Assembly (NCBI GenBank): GCA_900318855.1
Contig: ONMG01000021.1
Span: 1-14,128 of the forward strand
Direction of reading: 5' to 3'
From: an uncultured Prevotella sp.
GTDB lineage: Bacteria > Bacteroidota > Bacteroidia > Bacteroidales > Bacteroidaceae
DNA length: 14,128 nucleotides
Part shown: positions 4,976 through 13,139 of the stretch, one piece after another
Position numbering within the stretch: the first letter of the stretch is position 1
Layout of the letters: each line of letters opens with the position of its first letter
Position numbers and translations under genes: made by a program
Notes under the pieces: generated by a model
Database searches by the model: none
What the model was told of the DNA's origin: nothing
Seen by the model: the letters and a program-made list of their open reading frames with translations, nothing else

Positions 4976-6922
4976 TCATTTCAACTCATAGAAGTACCCT
5001 GTCTTCTCCTTCTCGATGCCCTCGTTGCTGACGTTCATCTCTACCTTCTCGCAGATATATCTGCGGTTATGGAAGATATAGATCTTGGTCGGATCCGGGA
5101 TGTCGTCTGTCACGAACTTGTAGGATATCTGGTTGTTCTTGTCAACCTCTACTGTTCCGAAGCGGCTCTCGGTCTGTACTCTTGATCCGTTTCCGAAGCT
5201 TCGTCCTGATGTGACGGCCGGCATCGCTTCCAAGGATAGCGATGCCTTCTCTGTTGACAGCAGGATCGATGGGTACATTCTATAGTCGGTGTAGAGGACC
5301 GGTACCCTATAGTTCTTGTCTTCCCCGTCCAGCTCACCGTTGTAGGCAACGGCTCCATGGGATTTCAGATTATAGACATTCTCTGCCACGAATGCCACCG
5401 GCATTTTGGCATCATCCTCCTCGGTTGTCGTCTCATCAGCGCTGCCCTGCATCGCATCTTGTACGGAATAGTAGTATTCACCGTAGTCGTCCACCTCCAT
5501 ATCCTCGAGGCTTTCTTCTTTCTCGTTTGTCACCGACGGCACGCTTACCCATGGGTTGCCCATTTTGTCCCCTAAGCGTTCCCAGAAGTTTAGCTGTTTG
5601 TCTTGTACCCTTCTGAGGTATATGGCTGCCGGACAAATATTGAGTTCCTGGAATGTGTCGCTCTCCATGTCTCTGATGATGGGGTTGAACAAGCCGCACA
5701 GCGTGCGCTGCTCGGTCGTATCCTCTGTCTCCGGATTGCCGTCCTTCGGCAGGTCAGCCCATATATAGTAGTTGAAGCCGACCTTGAAGATCGTCGTTTT
5801 GCGTTCCTTCGTCGTCATGGCTTCAGCTGCTTTTACCATCAAGTCTTTCGTGGCGTACGTCTTTGTCTTGTAGTTCTTCTGTACACTCTGGCTGATATAC
5901 TCTCTCCAGTCACGGTTGGCAGCACCATCGAAGGAGTACTCGATGTTCGATGTCACAATGTTGTCGAGGCCGTTTTCATCGTACTCTGCCGTGAAGTCGT
6001 CCTCACATTCGTATGAAAGCGTATCATTCGTCAGCATCTCATTGCTGGCGATGATACTCACTTTCTTGTCGATTTCATCGAAGATGAACGAGGCATTGAA
6101 GAATTTGCGGAGTTCATCGATGAACTTATACACTGTCCAGTGCGGCAGGGCGTTTTTAATCTTGCCTGACTTGCAGGCGCTGACGATGACAAGTCTGTTC
6201 CATGGAGACTTGTCGTAGTCGTTTCGACTGATGGTATATCCCTCGTATGCCATCACCTTGCGCAGCACATACATGAGAAATGGGCTTACTGCACAGTTCG
6301 CCATGTACGCGTACGTTCCCTTCGGGTATTTGTGTCCATTGATGGACAGCTTTTCGAACTTTGACAGCGATGGTCTGTTGGCCAGAATCTCGTTCGTCTC
6401 ATCATTGATGGGGCTCAGCACTGCCACATCTTTCATGCCGACGTAGTTGGCCGTGGTCAGATCTGTGAATACCATCCACTGGAATTCATCCATGTTAGGA
6501 TATCCTATCCCTGCCCTTTCATATACCGATTTGTTGATGCCTGTGTCTAGGATCACCGAATCATAGTCGATTTCATCGATATAATGTTTCTCGAACTTCG
6601 AGTTATACTTTATGCGGCTCTTGCCGCCGACGATCTGCAGCTTCACCGTTTTGTTGGTGATATTTGTCACCGTCCCCTTGCCGCTGATGACAAGACGGTT
6701 GTTGACATACAGCTTGCAGTCGTCGTATGTGGCCAGCTTCTTACTCACGTCGAATCGGTCCACATTCTTGAATATCTTTTTGTTCTCGAGTATTGCCATG
6801 GGAAACTGCACCTCAAAGGTGTAGCTTCCCGAGTCCTTGATATACTGGTTCTCGTATGTTACCTTGATTTTCTGTGAGGTGTCCGGATAGGCCACCTCAC
6901 CATTGATGATCATCTCAATCAT
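4976..6922 (-). CDS. Putative phage tail/baseplate protein
   Basis: A 648-residue protein is encoded directly downstream of the tape measure gene, where distal-tail or tail-hub proteins are normally found. The start ATG (6920-6922) overlaps the tape measure stop as ATGA, so the two are probably translationally coupled. The first 120 residues (INGEVAYPDTSQKIKVTYENQYIKDSG and onward) resemble the start of the large tail proteins in Bacteroidetes phages, with a beta-rich pattern. The middle is mixed alpha/beta. An acidic low-complexity stretch (around residues 475-520, NEKEESLEDMEVDD and ETTTEEDDAK) probably forms a surface loop. The C-terminus (KIYIFHNRRYICEKVEMNV) is again beta-rich. There is no signal peptide, membrane segment or recognisable enzymatic motif. 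I infer a baseplate or hub role from position and length; a receptor-binding role cannot be excluded. It is the last gene of the leftward operon. Confidence 0.6.
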   Translation of the reverse strand: MIEMIINGEVAYPDTSQKIKVTYENQYIKDSGSYTFEVQFPMAILENKKIFKNVDRFDVSKKLATYDDCKLYVNNRLVISGKGTVTNITNKTVKLQIVGGKSRIKYNSKFEKHYIDEIDYDSVILDTGINKSVYERAGIGYPNMDEFQWMVFTDLTTANYVGMKDVAVLSPINDETNEILANRPSLSKFEKLSINGHKYPKGTYAYMANCAVSPFLMYVLRKVMAYEGYTISRNDYDKSPWNRLVIVSACKSGKIKNALPHWTVYKFIDELRKFFNASFIFDEIDKKVSIIASNEMLTNDTLSYECEDDFTAEYDENGLDNIVTSNIEYSFDGAANRDWREYISQSVQKNYKTKTYATKDLMVKAAEAMTTKERKTTIFKVGFNYYIWADLPKDGNPETEDTTEQRTLCGLFNPIIRDMESDTFQELNICPAAIYLRRVQDKQLNFWERLGDKMGNPWVSVPSVTNEKEESLEDMEVDDYGEYYYSVQDAMQGSADETTTEEDDAKMPVAFVAENVYNLKSHGAVAYNGELDGEDKNYRVPVLYTDYRMYPSILLSTEKASLSLEAMPAVTSGRSFGNGSRVQTESRFGTVEVDKNNQISYKFVTDDIPDPTKIYIFHNRRYICEKVEMNVSNEGIEKEKTGYFYELK

Positions 6923-9900
6923 TTGTTTGCCTCCAGTCTTTTATATTGCTTGATTCTGTGCATCAGCCCATCGTTACCATCGAGATACACATTTGCCGGG
7001 ATTCCATCCTTGATGGTATTGTTGAGCTTTTCCATCGTCTCTGTCACTCCCTCCATGGTAGCTGCCATGTCTGAGTTATCAGTGTTGACATTGACAACGG
7101 GAGCGACGACGGCTGTACCGCCCTGGCCGAGCTGACGCGTCACATCATTGGCGGTCAGTCCGCCGATGGTGTTATTGCGCTGCGCATGGTCAATGAGCTG
7201 CAGCATCGGAAGTATATTCGGATTGTTGACAGCCTGGTGATTGGCGACGAACTCACCCTCATGCACAACGCCTGCTTCACGGTGGTACTTGTTGCCGCCG
7301 GTGAAGCCACCTTCGTAGTATCCTGCCTCCTGCGCCTGTGCCTGCTTCTTGATGGTAGCGATCTGTATGGCTCCGGCTGCGAGCGCCAGTCCTGCGGCGA
7401 TTGGCGCGAGCACCTGGTTAGCCGGCCATGGAGCGCCAGCCATGACAGAGGCGTATGCGCTGATGGCAGACATTGCCGTCTGCGCAATAGCCTGCGCGAT
7501 CTGCATCTTGACCTGCTTCTTGTTGTACTTTGTCTTGATCTTGGCAATCTCTTTTTCCTTCTTCTCCTCGAGTTTTTTGCTCTTTGCTGAGTTGTTGCCG
7601 GCTTTTTCAATCAGTTTCTCATATTTCTTCTCTGTCTGTGTGACCTCGAGGTCACACTGAGCGGAATAATATGAGGACATTCCATCTAGTACTGATGATA
7701 TTGCATTGTATGCTTTTTGCAGTTTATCAACAATACCTCCGCACATGTCGGATGTAGCTTTTCCCATAGCTGCCATTGCTTCTTCATGGCTTATTACACC
7801 TTCCTGCTCCATCTTCTTGATGTTTTCAAGAGTAGTAGAATAGATGTCAACATCTGATGTAATATAATCCATTACTCCCATCCCTTTAGGATGGTCATTC
7901 TGGTAATCTGCTTTGGCATTGTTGGATGCTGTCTTGTATGCGCTGTCTGCATTGCGCTTGAAGACCTCACCTTTTGAGTTGTACAGGTTCTGCTCACTCT
8001 TCTGCTCGGCATAGTAGAGTTTGATGTTCTCTAACATCTCCTGATATTCCTCTTCCTTGATGAGTTCTTTCTTATGGAGTTCGTCCAGTCCTTTAAGGGC
8101 TATCTCTTCCTCCATCTTGACATCTTTTTGCCCGAATTGCTCGCGCATGTGCTGCAGCTTCTGCTGATAGTTCTGCTGTAGCTCGAGCTGATGATCGCGC
8201 TGCATTTGCTCCATTTCATCGCGTGCGTCGATCCATTCCTCGGATCCTGCCTGCAGTGCATTGATCTTTTTCTGCTGGGCGTTCACGTCAATCTGGAAGA
8301 GGCGCTCCTGGAGCGCTTCTTCATTCATGTAGATCTCTGAGGAAGGATTATAGTAGTCAGAGTTGGCCATAGCCTCCTGCTGGGCTTTCTCCTTTTCTAT
8401 CTCCTTCAGTGTCGCCTTTTGGCGGTCCTGCATCTTCTTCAGGTCCTCCTCAGAGATTTTCTCATCGTACTGCCTTGCGTCCTCGCCATATTTCTGATAG
8501 ACCTTTTTGATTGCTTCGTAGCCTTTCACTGCTATGTCGTGCTTGTCATCGAGGTAGTCTTTGTACAGCTTCTGACCGGTGGCGTATGCCACGGTGTTGT
8601 CGGTCTGCTCCTGTGCGGTCTTGTTTTTCTCTTCCTCGATCTCCTTTTTCATCTGAGCCTTGCGGGCTGCCTCGCGCTTCTTACGCTCAGCCTCGAGTTT
8701 CTTGCGCTCCTTATCTGTCATTCCGGTGCCGCCGCCATTGTTATTGGTGCCGGCATCCAGATTTGGTTCCTGCTTGTTGATTTCAGATTTCTGTATGTCG
8801 GTGCCATATAGAGCCTCGATGGCTTTCGATTTTTTGTCGATTTCATCGACCTTTTTCTGTGCCTCCTTCACTCGGTTCTCAGCCGATGATATATTCTGAT
8901 TGAGGAAGGATGTCTCTGCCTGTGATGGCGCGAGGCGCAAACCCTTGGAGTTCGTTTGCGCAATTCTCTTGTTCAGTTCCTCTGCTTCTTTCTGTGCATT
9001 CTTGGCATTCTCCAATGCGAGCTTGGCATCTGCACGCTGCTTACCCAGCTCCTTCAGCTTGTCCTTTGCTCCCATCACTTCATACATGTGCATGAGCGAC
9101 TTGATGTAATCATCGAGTTTCTGCTTGTTGGCTACATACCTTTGGCGTGTGGCATCGAGCTTGGCGTTGTACCCTGGTATGATAGAGTTCAACTGTTCTG
9201 CAGCTTTCTTTCTTTCTGCCATGGACAGGTTTCCGTTGTTCATGGCCTTCTCCAGCTGCTTTATCCTTTCAGTCTCCTCGATGGTTCTCTCAGCTGCTGT
9301 CTTTTTGATGTCGTTGAGTTCCTTCTGTATTTTCACCTGGTCATTGGTACGTCTTGATAGATCAATGAGCCATGCCACCAAAAGACCGACAGCAGCAGCT
9401 ACAGCCACATAAGGATGTGCTGCCAGTACTGCCCACAGTCTTTTGGTGCCTGCCACCACCACATTGTTCCAGAAGGCGATCAGCTTCTTTTTGATGATGT
9501 CGGCTTCCTCTACGATGATCAGTGCTGCGATGCCTGCCGTCAGTGCAATTAATGTCGTGCGGTATTTCAGCACGATATCCACGAGGACAGACAGCGTCTT
9601 CACGGCCAGTGAAGTCGTCGTGATGCCATATCTCGCTATGGGAAGCAGTTTCTCTCCGAGCTCGATGGTGATCTCCTTGAAGGCTTTCTTTGCCTTGTCA
9701 ATCTTTGCAGCTTCTGTCTCGTTCTGCACGTTAAACTCGCCGATGACGCTCGTTCCTTCGTCATACGCCTTTTTGGCTGTGTCCTGTGCCTCCTTCACCT
9801 GATCCAGGTGGGTGGCCACAGAAGAGAGAACACCGACAGCCCTTGTGCCATCGAGGTTCATCTGTTGGAACATTGGAGCCAGAGCTGAAAATCCGCCCTT

Positions 9901-11547
9901 ATTCTGCATCGTCTGCATGAAGGTGAGCAGCGCTTCGTTGGCATCTGTCTTCAGCATTGTCGTGAATTTCCTCACATCTACGCCTGCGAGCTTTGCGAAC
10001 TTGGCGGGATCCTGGTACATCTTCGTGATGAGCTGTGAGAAGACTGTTGATGCCGTTGCCTCTTCCTGCATGTTCTGGTCTAGGGCAGAGCCCAGTCCCA
10101 TGATCTCGGCCTGCGACATGTTTGCCTGACGTGCCACGCCGGCAAGGTCTGCCGTAAAGTCAACGATATATCCTGCGTTGGCCGATGATGACTGCGCCAG
10201 CTCGTTGACTGCAGAACCGGTGGCAATCATGGCCCCTCGCAGTCCTTTCGTCTTGTCTTCGCCGAACACCTGTGCCAGCTTACCGATCTTGTCAACGGCA
10301 CCCTGCCCGAGATCGTCGCCGAGGGAGACGTTGATTTTGTCGGCTGCATCGACGAACTCCTCGATCATTTCCTTTGATGTGATGCCCAGACGGCCGGCAG
10401 CGCCTGCCAGCTCGTTCAGCTGCTCACGGGACGTGCGGGTGTCCATCTTCTTGAAGTCCTCATTCATGTCCTTGACTTGCTCCATCGTCTGGCCAGTATA
10501 TTTGCGGACATTGTTCATCTCCTGGTCCATCTGAGTGAAGGCTTCCACACAGTTTCTTACGGTCATCGTCAGACCGGTGACGCTTGCCATCACTGATGTG
10601 ACGGCAACCATATTCTTATTCATGGAGTTGGCGAACTTCGACCATAAGCTTTCCTTGCCGCCTACCTGCTGTTCTGCTGCCACTGCAGCCAGCTGGGCTT
10701 TGACTTTCTTCAGCTGGTTCTCGAGGCGTTTGTACGCCTCGGTTCCGCGGTCAGTGTCTCTCAGCTGCTCGTTCAGCACCTGCACAGTATATTCCATCTC
10801 GCGGATCTTGGCTGTGGAGAGATTCGAGAGTGTCCTGTTGATGAGCTCCGTTTCCTGCTTGACCTTCTCTGCCGACTTGCCGCAGTTCTGCAGTTCCTCG
10901 TTGTATTTGTCGATGGCCGTGTTCACCTCCTTTTGGGCACGGTTGAGCTCGCTGATGCGGTTCTGCACCAGCTTCAGGTTGTCGGCTGCCTGCTTGTAGC
11001 CAGGCGAGTCCGGCTTCGTCTCTTGCATCTGCTTCTTAAGCGTTGCCTCTGCCTGCGCCAGCTCTTTCAATGATGATGCGTCGATGTCCTTCAGCACGCT
11101 GTTAAGGTTTGCCGTCTCATCGGCAAGACCTTTCATCTCGCTGAAGTTCTGCTTCGTCTGCTCACGCACACCGGCAATTGCGGTGTTGACCTTCTGCAGA
11201 CGATCAGCGAGTTCATTGAAATATTCTGAGTTCTGAGGTGTCTTCTTCATTTCAGCGTTTAGCATGCGCTGCGCCTGCAGCAGCTGCTCGAGAGAAGAAG
11301 AATCCATGTTGTCGATGACGTTGATGACGTTTGTAGCCTGCTTCTGCAGGTTACGCATCGCCTTCTCGTTCTGATTGATCTGTTTCTGCAGATTGTTCAC
11401 TTCCTTCTTGCTGGCTCCGCCGGAGGTGAGCTTGTTCATCTCTGCGTTGAGCCGCTTCTGCTCCTCGGTGAGCTTCTTTAGCTTGTCTTCAGCCTCGCTG
11501 GTGTTGAGACTTACCTTCGTTACGAATTCCTGCCAGTTGTTTGCCAT
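6919..11547 (-). CDS. Phage tail tape measure protein
   Basis: From the ATG at 11547 the product is 1542 residues. Upstream in-frame ATGs up to 11661 exist, but that extension would be translated from a terminator hairpin, so I reject it. The protein sets tail length and fills the tail tube. Residues 1-300 are coiled coil with three related segments of about 50 residues. Residues 320-640 form a TP901-type tape measure core with the pattern MDQEMNNVRKYTGQTMEQV, LAGAAGRLGI and GSALDQNMQEEATAS. Hydrophobic segments lie at about 655-730 and again around 1340-1400. A long Lys/Glu-rich coiled coil fills the middle. The C-terminal part has the GYYEGGFTGG (from 1409) and GVVHEGEFV (from about 1427) motif common near the ends of phage tape measure proteins. 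It has its own promoter after a terminator and couples to the tail gene by a 4-bp overlap. The length suggests a long non-contractile tail of siphovirus type. Confidence 0.93.
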   Translation of the reverse strand: MANNWQEFVTKVSLNTSEAEDKLKKLTEEQKRLNAEMNKLTSGGASKKEVNNLQKQINQNEKAMRNLQKQATNVINVIDNMDSSSLEQLLQAQRMLNAEMKKTPQNSEYFNELADRLQKVNTAIAGVREQTKQNFSEMKGLADETANLNSVLKDIDASSLKELAQAEATLKKQMQETKPDSPGYKQAADNLKLVQNRISELNRAQKEVNTAIDKYNEELQNCGKSAEKVKQETELINRTLSNLSTAKIREMEYTVQVLNEQLRDTDRGTEAYKRLENQLKKVKAQLAAVAAEQQVGGKESLWSKFANSMNKNMVAVTSVMASVTGLTMTVRNCVEAFTQMDQEMNNVRKYTGQTMEQVKDMNEDFKKMDTRTSREQLNELAGAAGRLGITSKEMIEEFVDAADKINVSLGDDLGQGAVDKIGKLAQVFGEDKTKGLRGAMIATGSAVNELAQSSSANAGYIVDFTADLAGVARQANMSQAEIMGLGSALDQNMQEEATASTVFSQLITKMYQDPAKFAKLAGVDVRKFTTMLKTDANEALLTFMQTMQNKGGFSALAPMFQQMNLDGTRAVGVLSSVATHLDQVKEAQDTAKKAYDEGTSVIGEFNVQNETEAAKIDKAKKAFKEITIELGEKLLPIARYGITTTSLAVKTLSVLVDIVLKYRTTLIALTAGIAALIIVEEADIIKKKLIAFWNNVVVAGTKRLWAVLAAHPYVAVAAAVGLLVAWLIDLSRRTNDQVKIQKELNDIKKTAAERTIEETERIKQLEKAMNNGNLSMAERKKAAEQLNSIIPGYNAKLDATRQRYVANKQKLDDYIKSLMHMYEVMGAKDKLKELGKQRADAKLALENAKNAQKEAEELNKRIAQTNSKGLRLAPSQAETSFLNQNISSAENRVKEAQKKVDEIDKKSKAIEALYGTDIQKSEINKQEPNLDAGTNNNGGGTGMTDKERKKLEAERKKREAARKAQMKKEIEEEKNKTAQEQTDNTVAYATGQKLYKDYLDDKHDIAVKGYEAIKKVYQKYGEDARQYDEKISEEDLKKMQDRQKATLKEIEKEKAQQEAMANSDYYNPSSEIYMNEEALQERLFQIDVNAQQKKINALQAGSEEWIDARDEMEQMQRDHQLELQQNYQQKLQHMREQFGQKDVKMEEEIALKGLDELHKKELIKEEEYQEMLENIKLYYAEQKSEQNLYNSKGEVFKRNADSAYKTASNNAKADYQNDHPKGMGVMDYITSDVDIYSTTLENIKKMEQEGVISHEEAMAAMGKATSDMCGGIVDKLQKAYNAISSVLDGMSSYYSAQCDLEVTQTEKKYEKLIEKAGNNSAKSKKLEEKKEKEIAKIKTKYNKKQVKMQIAQAIAQTAMSAISAYASVMAGAPWPANQVLAPIAAGLALAAGAIQIATIKKQAQAQEAGYYEGGFTGGNKYHREAGVVHEGEFVANHQAVNNPNILPMLQLIDHAQRNNTIGGLTANDVTRQLGQGGTAVVAPVVNVNTDNSDMAATMEGVTETMEKLNNTIKDGIPANVYLDGNDGLMHRIKQYKRLEANK

Positions 11548-11549
11548 AG

Positions 11550-11570
11550 CTTTGCAATTTTTTAGCAAAG
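11550..11570. repeat. Inverted repeat in the tape measure leader
   Basis: CTTTGC (11550-11555) and GCAAAG (11565-11570) are exact inverted copies around a 9-nt A/T spacer, just upstream of the tape measure ATG. One arm overlaps the -7 box (11566-11573). It could be an operator or an mRNA hairpin. Confidence 0.4.
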
Positions 11571-11573
11571 ATA
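11566..11573 (-). promoter_or_regulatory. Promoter -7 box for the tail operon
   Basis: On the minus strand TATCTTTG matches TAnnTTTG. About 20 nt upstream is a TTTTAT rather than a clean TTTG. It lies just after the terminator at 11591-11629 and gives a very short leader to the ATG at 11547, so the tape measure and tail gene can be transcribed separately from the lysis genes. Confidence 0.5.
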
Positions 11574-11590
11574 ACTCTTCGGTTTGCTTC

Positions 11591-11629
11591 AATAAAATAC
11601 AAAAGCAGCCACCCTCCCGGGCAGCTGCT
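11591..11629 (-). terminator. Rho-independent terminator after the lysis cassette
   Basis: On the minus strand AGCAGCTGCCC pairs with GGGTGGCTGCT (11 pairs, two of them G-U) around a GGGA loop, followed by TTTTGTATTTTATT. It sits 37 bp after the stop of the spanin-like gene and stops transcription before the tape measure gene. Confidence 0.85.
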
Positions 11630-11665
11630 TCCATTACACATTTTACGTTTTTCAGTAACACCTAA

Positions 11666-12085
11666 TCATTTGTTGGGTGGTTTCAGACTCTTCCATACCT
11701 TATATCCCCAAAGGCCAATGCCTAATAACATGACTATTAAACCTACCATAAAAAACCACTTGTAGCTTATGGCAGCTTTCTTTTCTACGGTCTTAGTGAT
11801 ATACTTCGGCTTGAAGACCGTGTCTGTCTTCGACAGATATACGGTGTCACGGCTGCTGCGGTCTATTACTGTTTTGTGATAGAACTTCAGCGTGTCGTTC
11901 ATCCTCACGATGCTGTCCTTGATCTTTACCAGCTCTTTGGCAGCCTGCTTCATAACGACCGTATCATGCCGTATCACCGGCACCTCGACGGGGACCTCTT
12001 TGGTCACCGTTCGTGTTGTCGTGCATCCCATCAGCAGCAGAGCTGCCAACAGCAGCACGATCCATGGTATCCGTTCTTTTCCCAT
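11666..12085 (-). CDS. Putative unimolecular spanin (lipoprotein with C-terminal membrane segment)
   Basis: The 139-residue protein has both ends membrane-linked. Residues 1-21 form a lipoprotein signal with charged start MGKERIP, a hydrophobic core and lipobox LLMGC, with Cys21 lipidated. The next residue is Thr, not Asp, so outer-membrane sorting is expected. Residues 22-105 are a polar periplasmic part with repeated Thr-Val and Asp-Thr-Val words. Residues 110-128 (FFMVGLIVMLLGIGLWGY) form one transmembrane helix, followed by a short basic tail. An outer-membrane lipid anchor plus an inner-membrane C-terminal helix in one chain is the layout of u-spanins such as phage T1 gp11, which join inner and outer membrane in the last step of lysis. 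It starts 7 bp after the amidase stop, and a terminator follows it. Function is inferred from topology and neighbours, since spanins are poorly conserved in sequence. Confidence 0.75.
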   Translation of the reverse strand: MGKERIPWIVLLLAALLLMGCTTTRTVTKEVPVEVPVIRHDTVVMKQAAKELVKIKDSIVRMNDTLKFYHKTVIDRSSRDTVYLSKTDTVFKPKYITKTVEKKAAISYKWFFMVGLIVMLLGIGLWGYKVWKSLKPPNK

Positions 12086-12092
12086 AGCCTCT

Positions 12093-12548
12093 TTATTTGA
12101 TGTCCTTATACTCGGTCTTCGCGTCGAATGACGGGCACGCCTTCATCCACTCCCACTGTTCAATCTTGCCGTCGTGGTTCTTGTCAGGGCTCATGTCCCG
12201 ATGGCCACAGATGACGGCTGAAGGGTATTTTCGCTTCAGCTCGATGAGCAGACGTCTTAGGCTGTCCTTCTGTGCTGCTGTGCGTGTGTCCTTCGGTGTC
12301 TTGCCATCTTTGGCGACACCGCCGACGTAGCACACGCCGATGCTGACGCTGTTGTAGCCCTTGCAGTGAGCGCCGACCTGGTTCTCAGGACGGCCGACTT
12401 CTATCTTTCCGTCGAGGTCCACCACATAGTGATATCCGATGCAGTTAAAGCCGCGCTGGCGGTGCCACTTGTCAATGTCTTTAGCCTTGAAGTCCTTGCC
12501 CTCGGCTGTTGCCGAGCAGTGGACGATGATGTACTTAATTTTTCTCAT
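12093..12548 (-). CDS. Phage endolysin, N-acetylmuramoyl-L-alanine amidase (Amidase_2 / T7 lysozyme type)
   Basis: The 151-residue enzyme should cut the bond between muramic acid and the L-alanine of the peptide stem in peptidoglycan. Zinc ligands are visible as His10 (IIVHCSAT), His116 (GHRD) and Cys138 (KACPS). The catalytic helpers Tyr39 (GYHY) and Lys136, two residues before the Cys, match Tyr46 and Lys128 of T7 lysozyme. Between His116 and Cys138 lies DKNHDGKIEQWE (122-133), which fits a canonical 12-residue EF-hand loop and suggests calcium binding. There is no signal peptide, so export should depend on the holin encoded just upstream, whose 3' end overlaps this gene by 14 bp. The length is normal for a single-domain phage amidase; no separate wall-binding domain is present. 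Confidence 0.93.
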   Translation of the reverse strand: MRKIKYIIVHCSATAEGKDFKAKDIDKWHRQRGFNCIGYHYVVDLDGKIEVGRPENQVGAHCKGYNSVSIGVCYVGGVAKDGKTPKDTRTAAQKDSLRRLLIELKRKYPSAVICGHRDMSPDKNHDGKIEQWEWMKACPSFDAKTEYKDIK

Positions 12549-12807
12549 TATCTTTGTCCTCTTTGGTTAACTTTGCCACGGCAGCCATGCCTGCAGGGAT
12601 GCCGATGAGATATGGGAAGACATCCGTCCACCACTGCGGCGTGGCGGCTCCTGATGCCATCAGCGCAGTCTGTATGGCTGCTGCCACCGTCGATATGCTT
12701 ACGCAGACGTTGCAGATTCTGCGGAAGATGACAGGCGATTTTGCCGTCCATCTCTCCTTGATGCTCCGGATGGAGTTACTGATATTCTTTCCCATGGCCA
12801 TATTCAT
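12535..12807 (-). CDS. Phage holin, two membrane segments
   Basis: The product is 90 residues from the ATG at 12807, or 86 from the ATG at 12795. It has a basic N-terminus, then two hydrophobic helices at about residues 33-53 and 60-82, separated by a short GAATPQWW turn, and ends in a charged Lys/Asp/Glu tail. This small two-helix layout, its place directly before the endolysin and the overlap of the two genes indicate a holin that opens the inner membrane for the amidase. It also overlaps the end of the upstream membrane/coiled-coil gene by 20-32 bp, depending on the start. The segment WTAKSPVIFRRI resembles the start of Bacteroidetes phage holins. Confidence 0.8.
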   Translation of the reverse strand: MNMAMGKNISNSIRSIKERWTAKSPVIFRRICNVCVSISTVAAAIQTALMASGAATPQWWTDVFPYLIGIPAGMAAVAKLTKEDKDNEKN

Positions 12808-13033
12808 CTTGCTGTTGCCTTGTCCCCAGCTCTGTCACTTTGATTTGGATGTCAGTTACCTTGTCTTTCAGTTCCTTCATATCATGACCGTTGTCCATGA
12901 AGAGGTTGTGGTCATTCTGTACCTGTACCTCCAGTATCGAGATACGGCTGTTCAGCTGTATCCATGCGCCTACGAAAGCCACGAGCACAGTGATGAACGC
13001 ACCGATGAGAGTATTTCTTAATGTCCTTTCCAT
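12776..13033 (-). CDS. Small membrane-anchored coiled-coil protein of the lysis cassette
   Basis: The 85-residue product starts at ATG 13033 (MERTLRNTLIG). A longer in-frame start at 13120 would begin inside the terminator region and is unlikely. One membrane helix (residues 8-24, about LIGAFITVLVAFVGAWI) is followed by a polar helix with heptad-like hydrophobic spacing (LEVQVQNDHNLFMDNGHDMKEL continuing to VTDIQIKVTEL), so it probably forms a coiled coil on one side of the inner membrane. It is the first gene of the lysis cassette and overlaps the holin gene. It may be an antiholin, a second holin component or an XhlA-like partner. The sequence does not decide. Confidence 0.6.
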   Translation of the reverse strand: MERTLRNTLIGAFITVLVAFVGAWIQLNSRISILEVQVQNDHNLFMDNGHDMKELKDKVTDIQIKVTELGTRQQQDEYGHGKEYQ

Positions 13034-13050
13034 ATTTTGTTCTTTTACTG

Positions 13051-13058
13051 CAAATTTA
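13051..13058 (-). promoter_or_regulatory. Promoter -7 box for the lysis cassette
   Basis: Read on the minus strand, TAAATTTG matches TAnnTTTG and lies 17 bp before the ATG at 13033. A T-rich stretch (TTTTTATG) about 24 nt upstream is a poor -33 box. Its place directly after a terminator supports a separate start of transcription for the lysis genes. Confidence 0.5.
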
Positions 13059-13075
13059 GGTCTTAAATCGTACCC

Positions 13076-13114
13076 ATAAAAATACGGCACCGATGCGTCC
13101 CGCACCAGTGCCGT
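13076..13114 (-). terminator. Rho-independent terminator before the lysis cassette
   Basis: On the minus strand ACGGCAC pairs with GTGCCGT (13108-13114 and 13084-13090). An inner TGCG/CGCA stem and GGA loop lie inside, and ATTTTTAT follows. It begins 26 bp after the stop of the 130-residue gene. Confidence 0.8.
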
Positions 13115-13139
13115 CATCAATTAATTTTTATCTATGTAG

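Noticed and set aside
7155..7610. Arg/Ser-rich 151-codon open frame on the minus strand inside the tape measure gene
   Set aside because: It is an out-of-frame shadow of the tape measure gene, with low-complexity Arg and Ser content.
11548..11661. A longer start for the tape measure gene
   Set aside because: The extra 38 codons lie across a terminator hairpin and a promoter, and typical tape measure sequence begins at the ATG at 11547.
13034..13120. A longer start for the membrane/coiled-coil gene of the lysis cassette
   Set aside because: The extension crosses the terminator stem and the promoter box, and its residues look non-coding.
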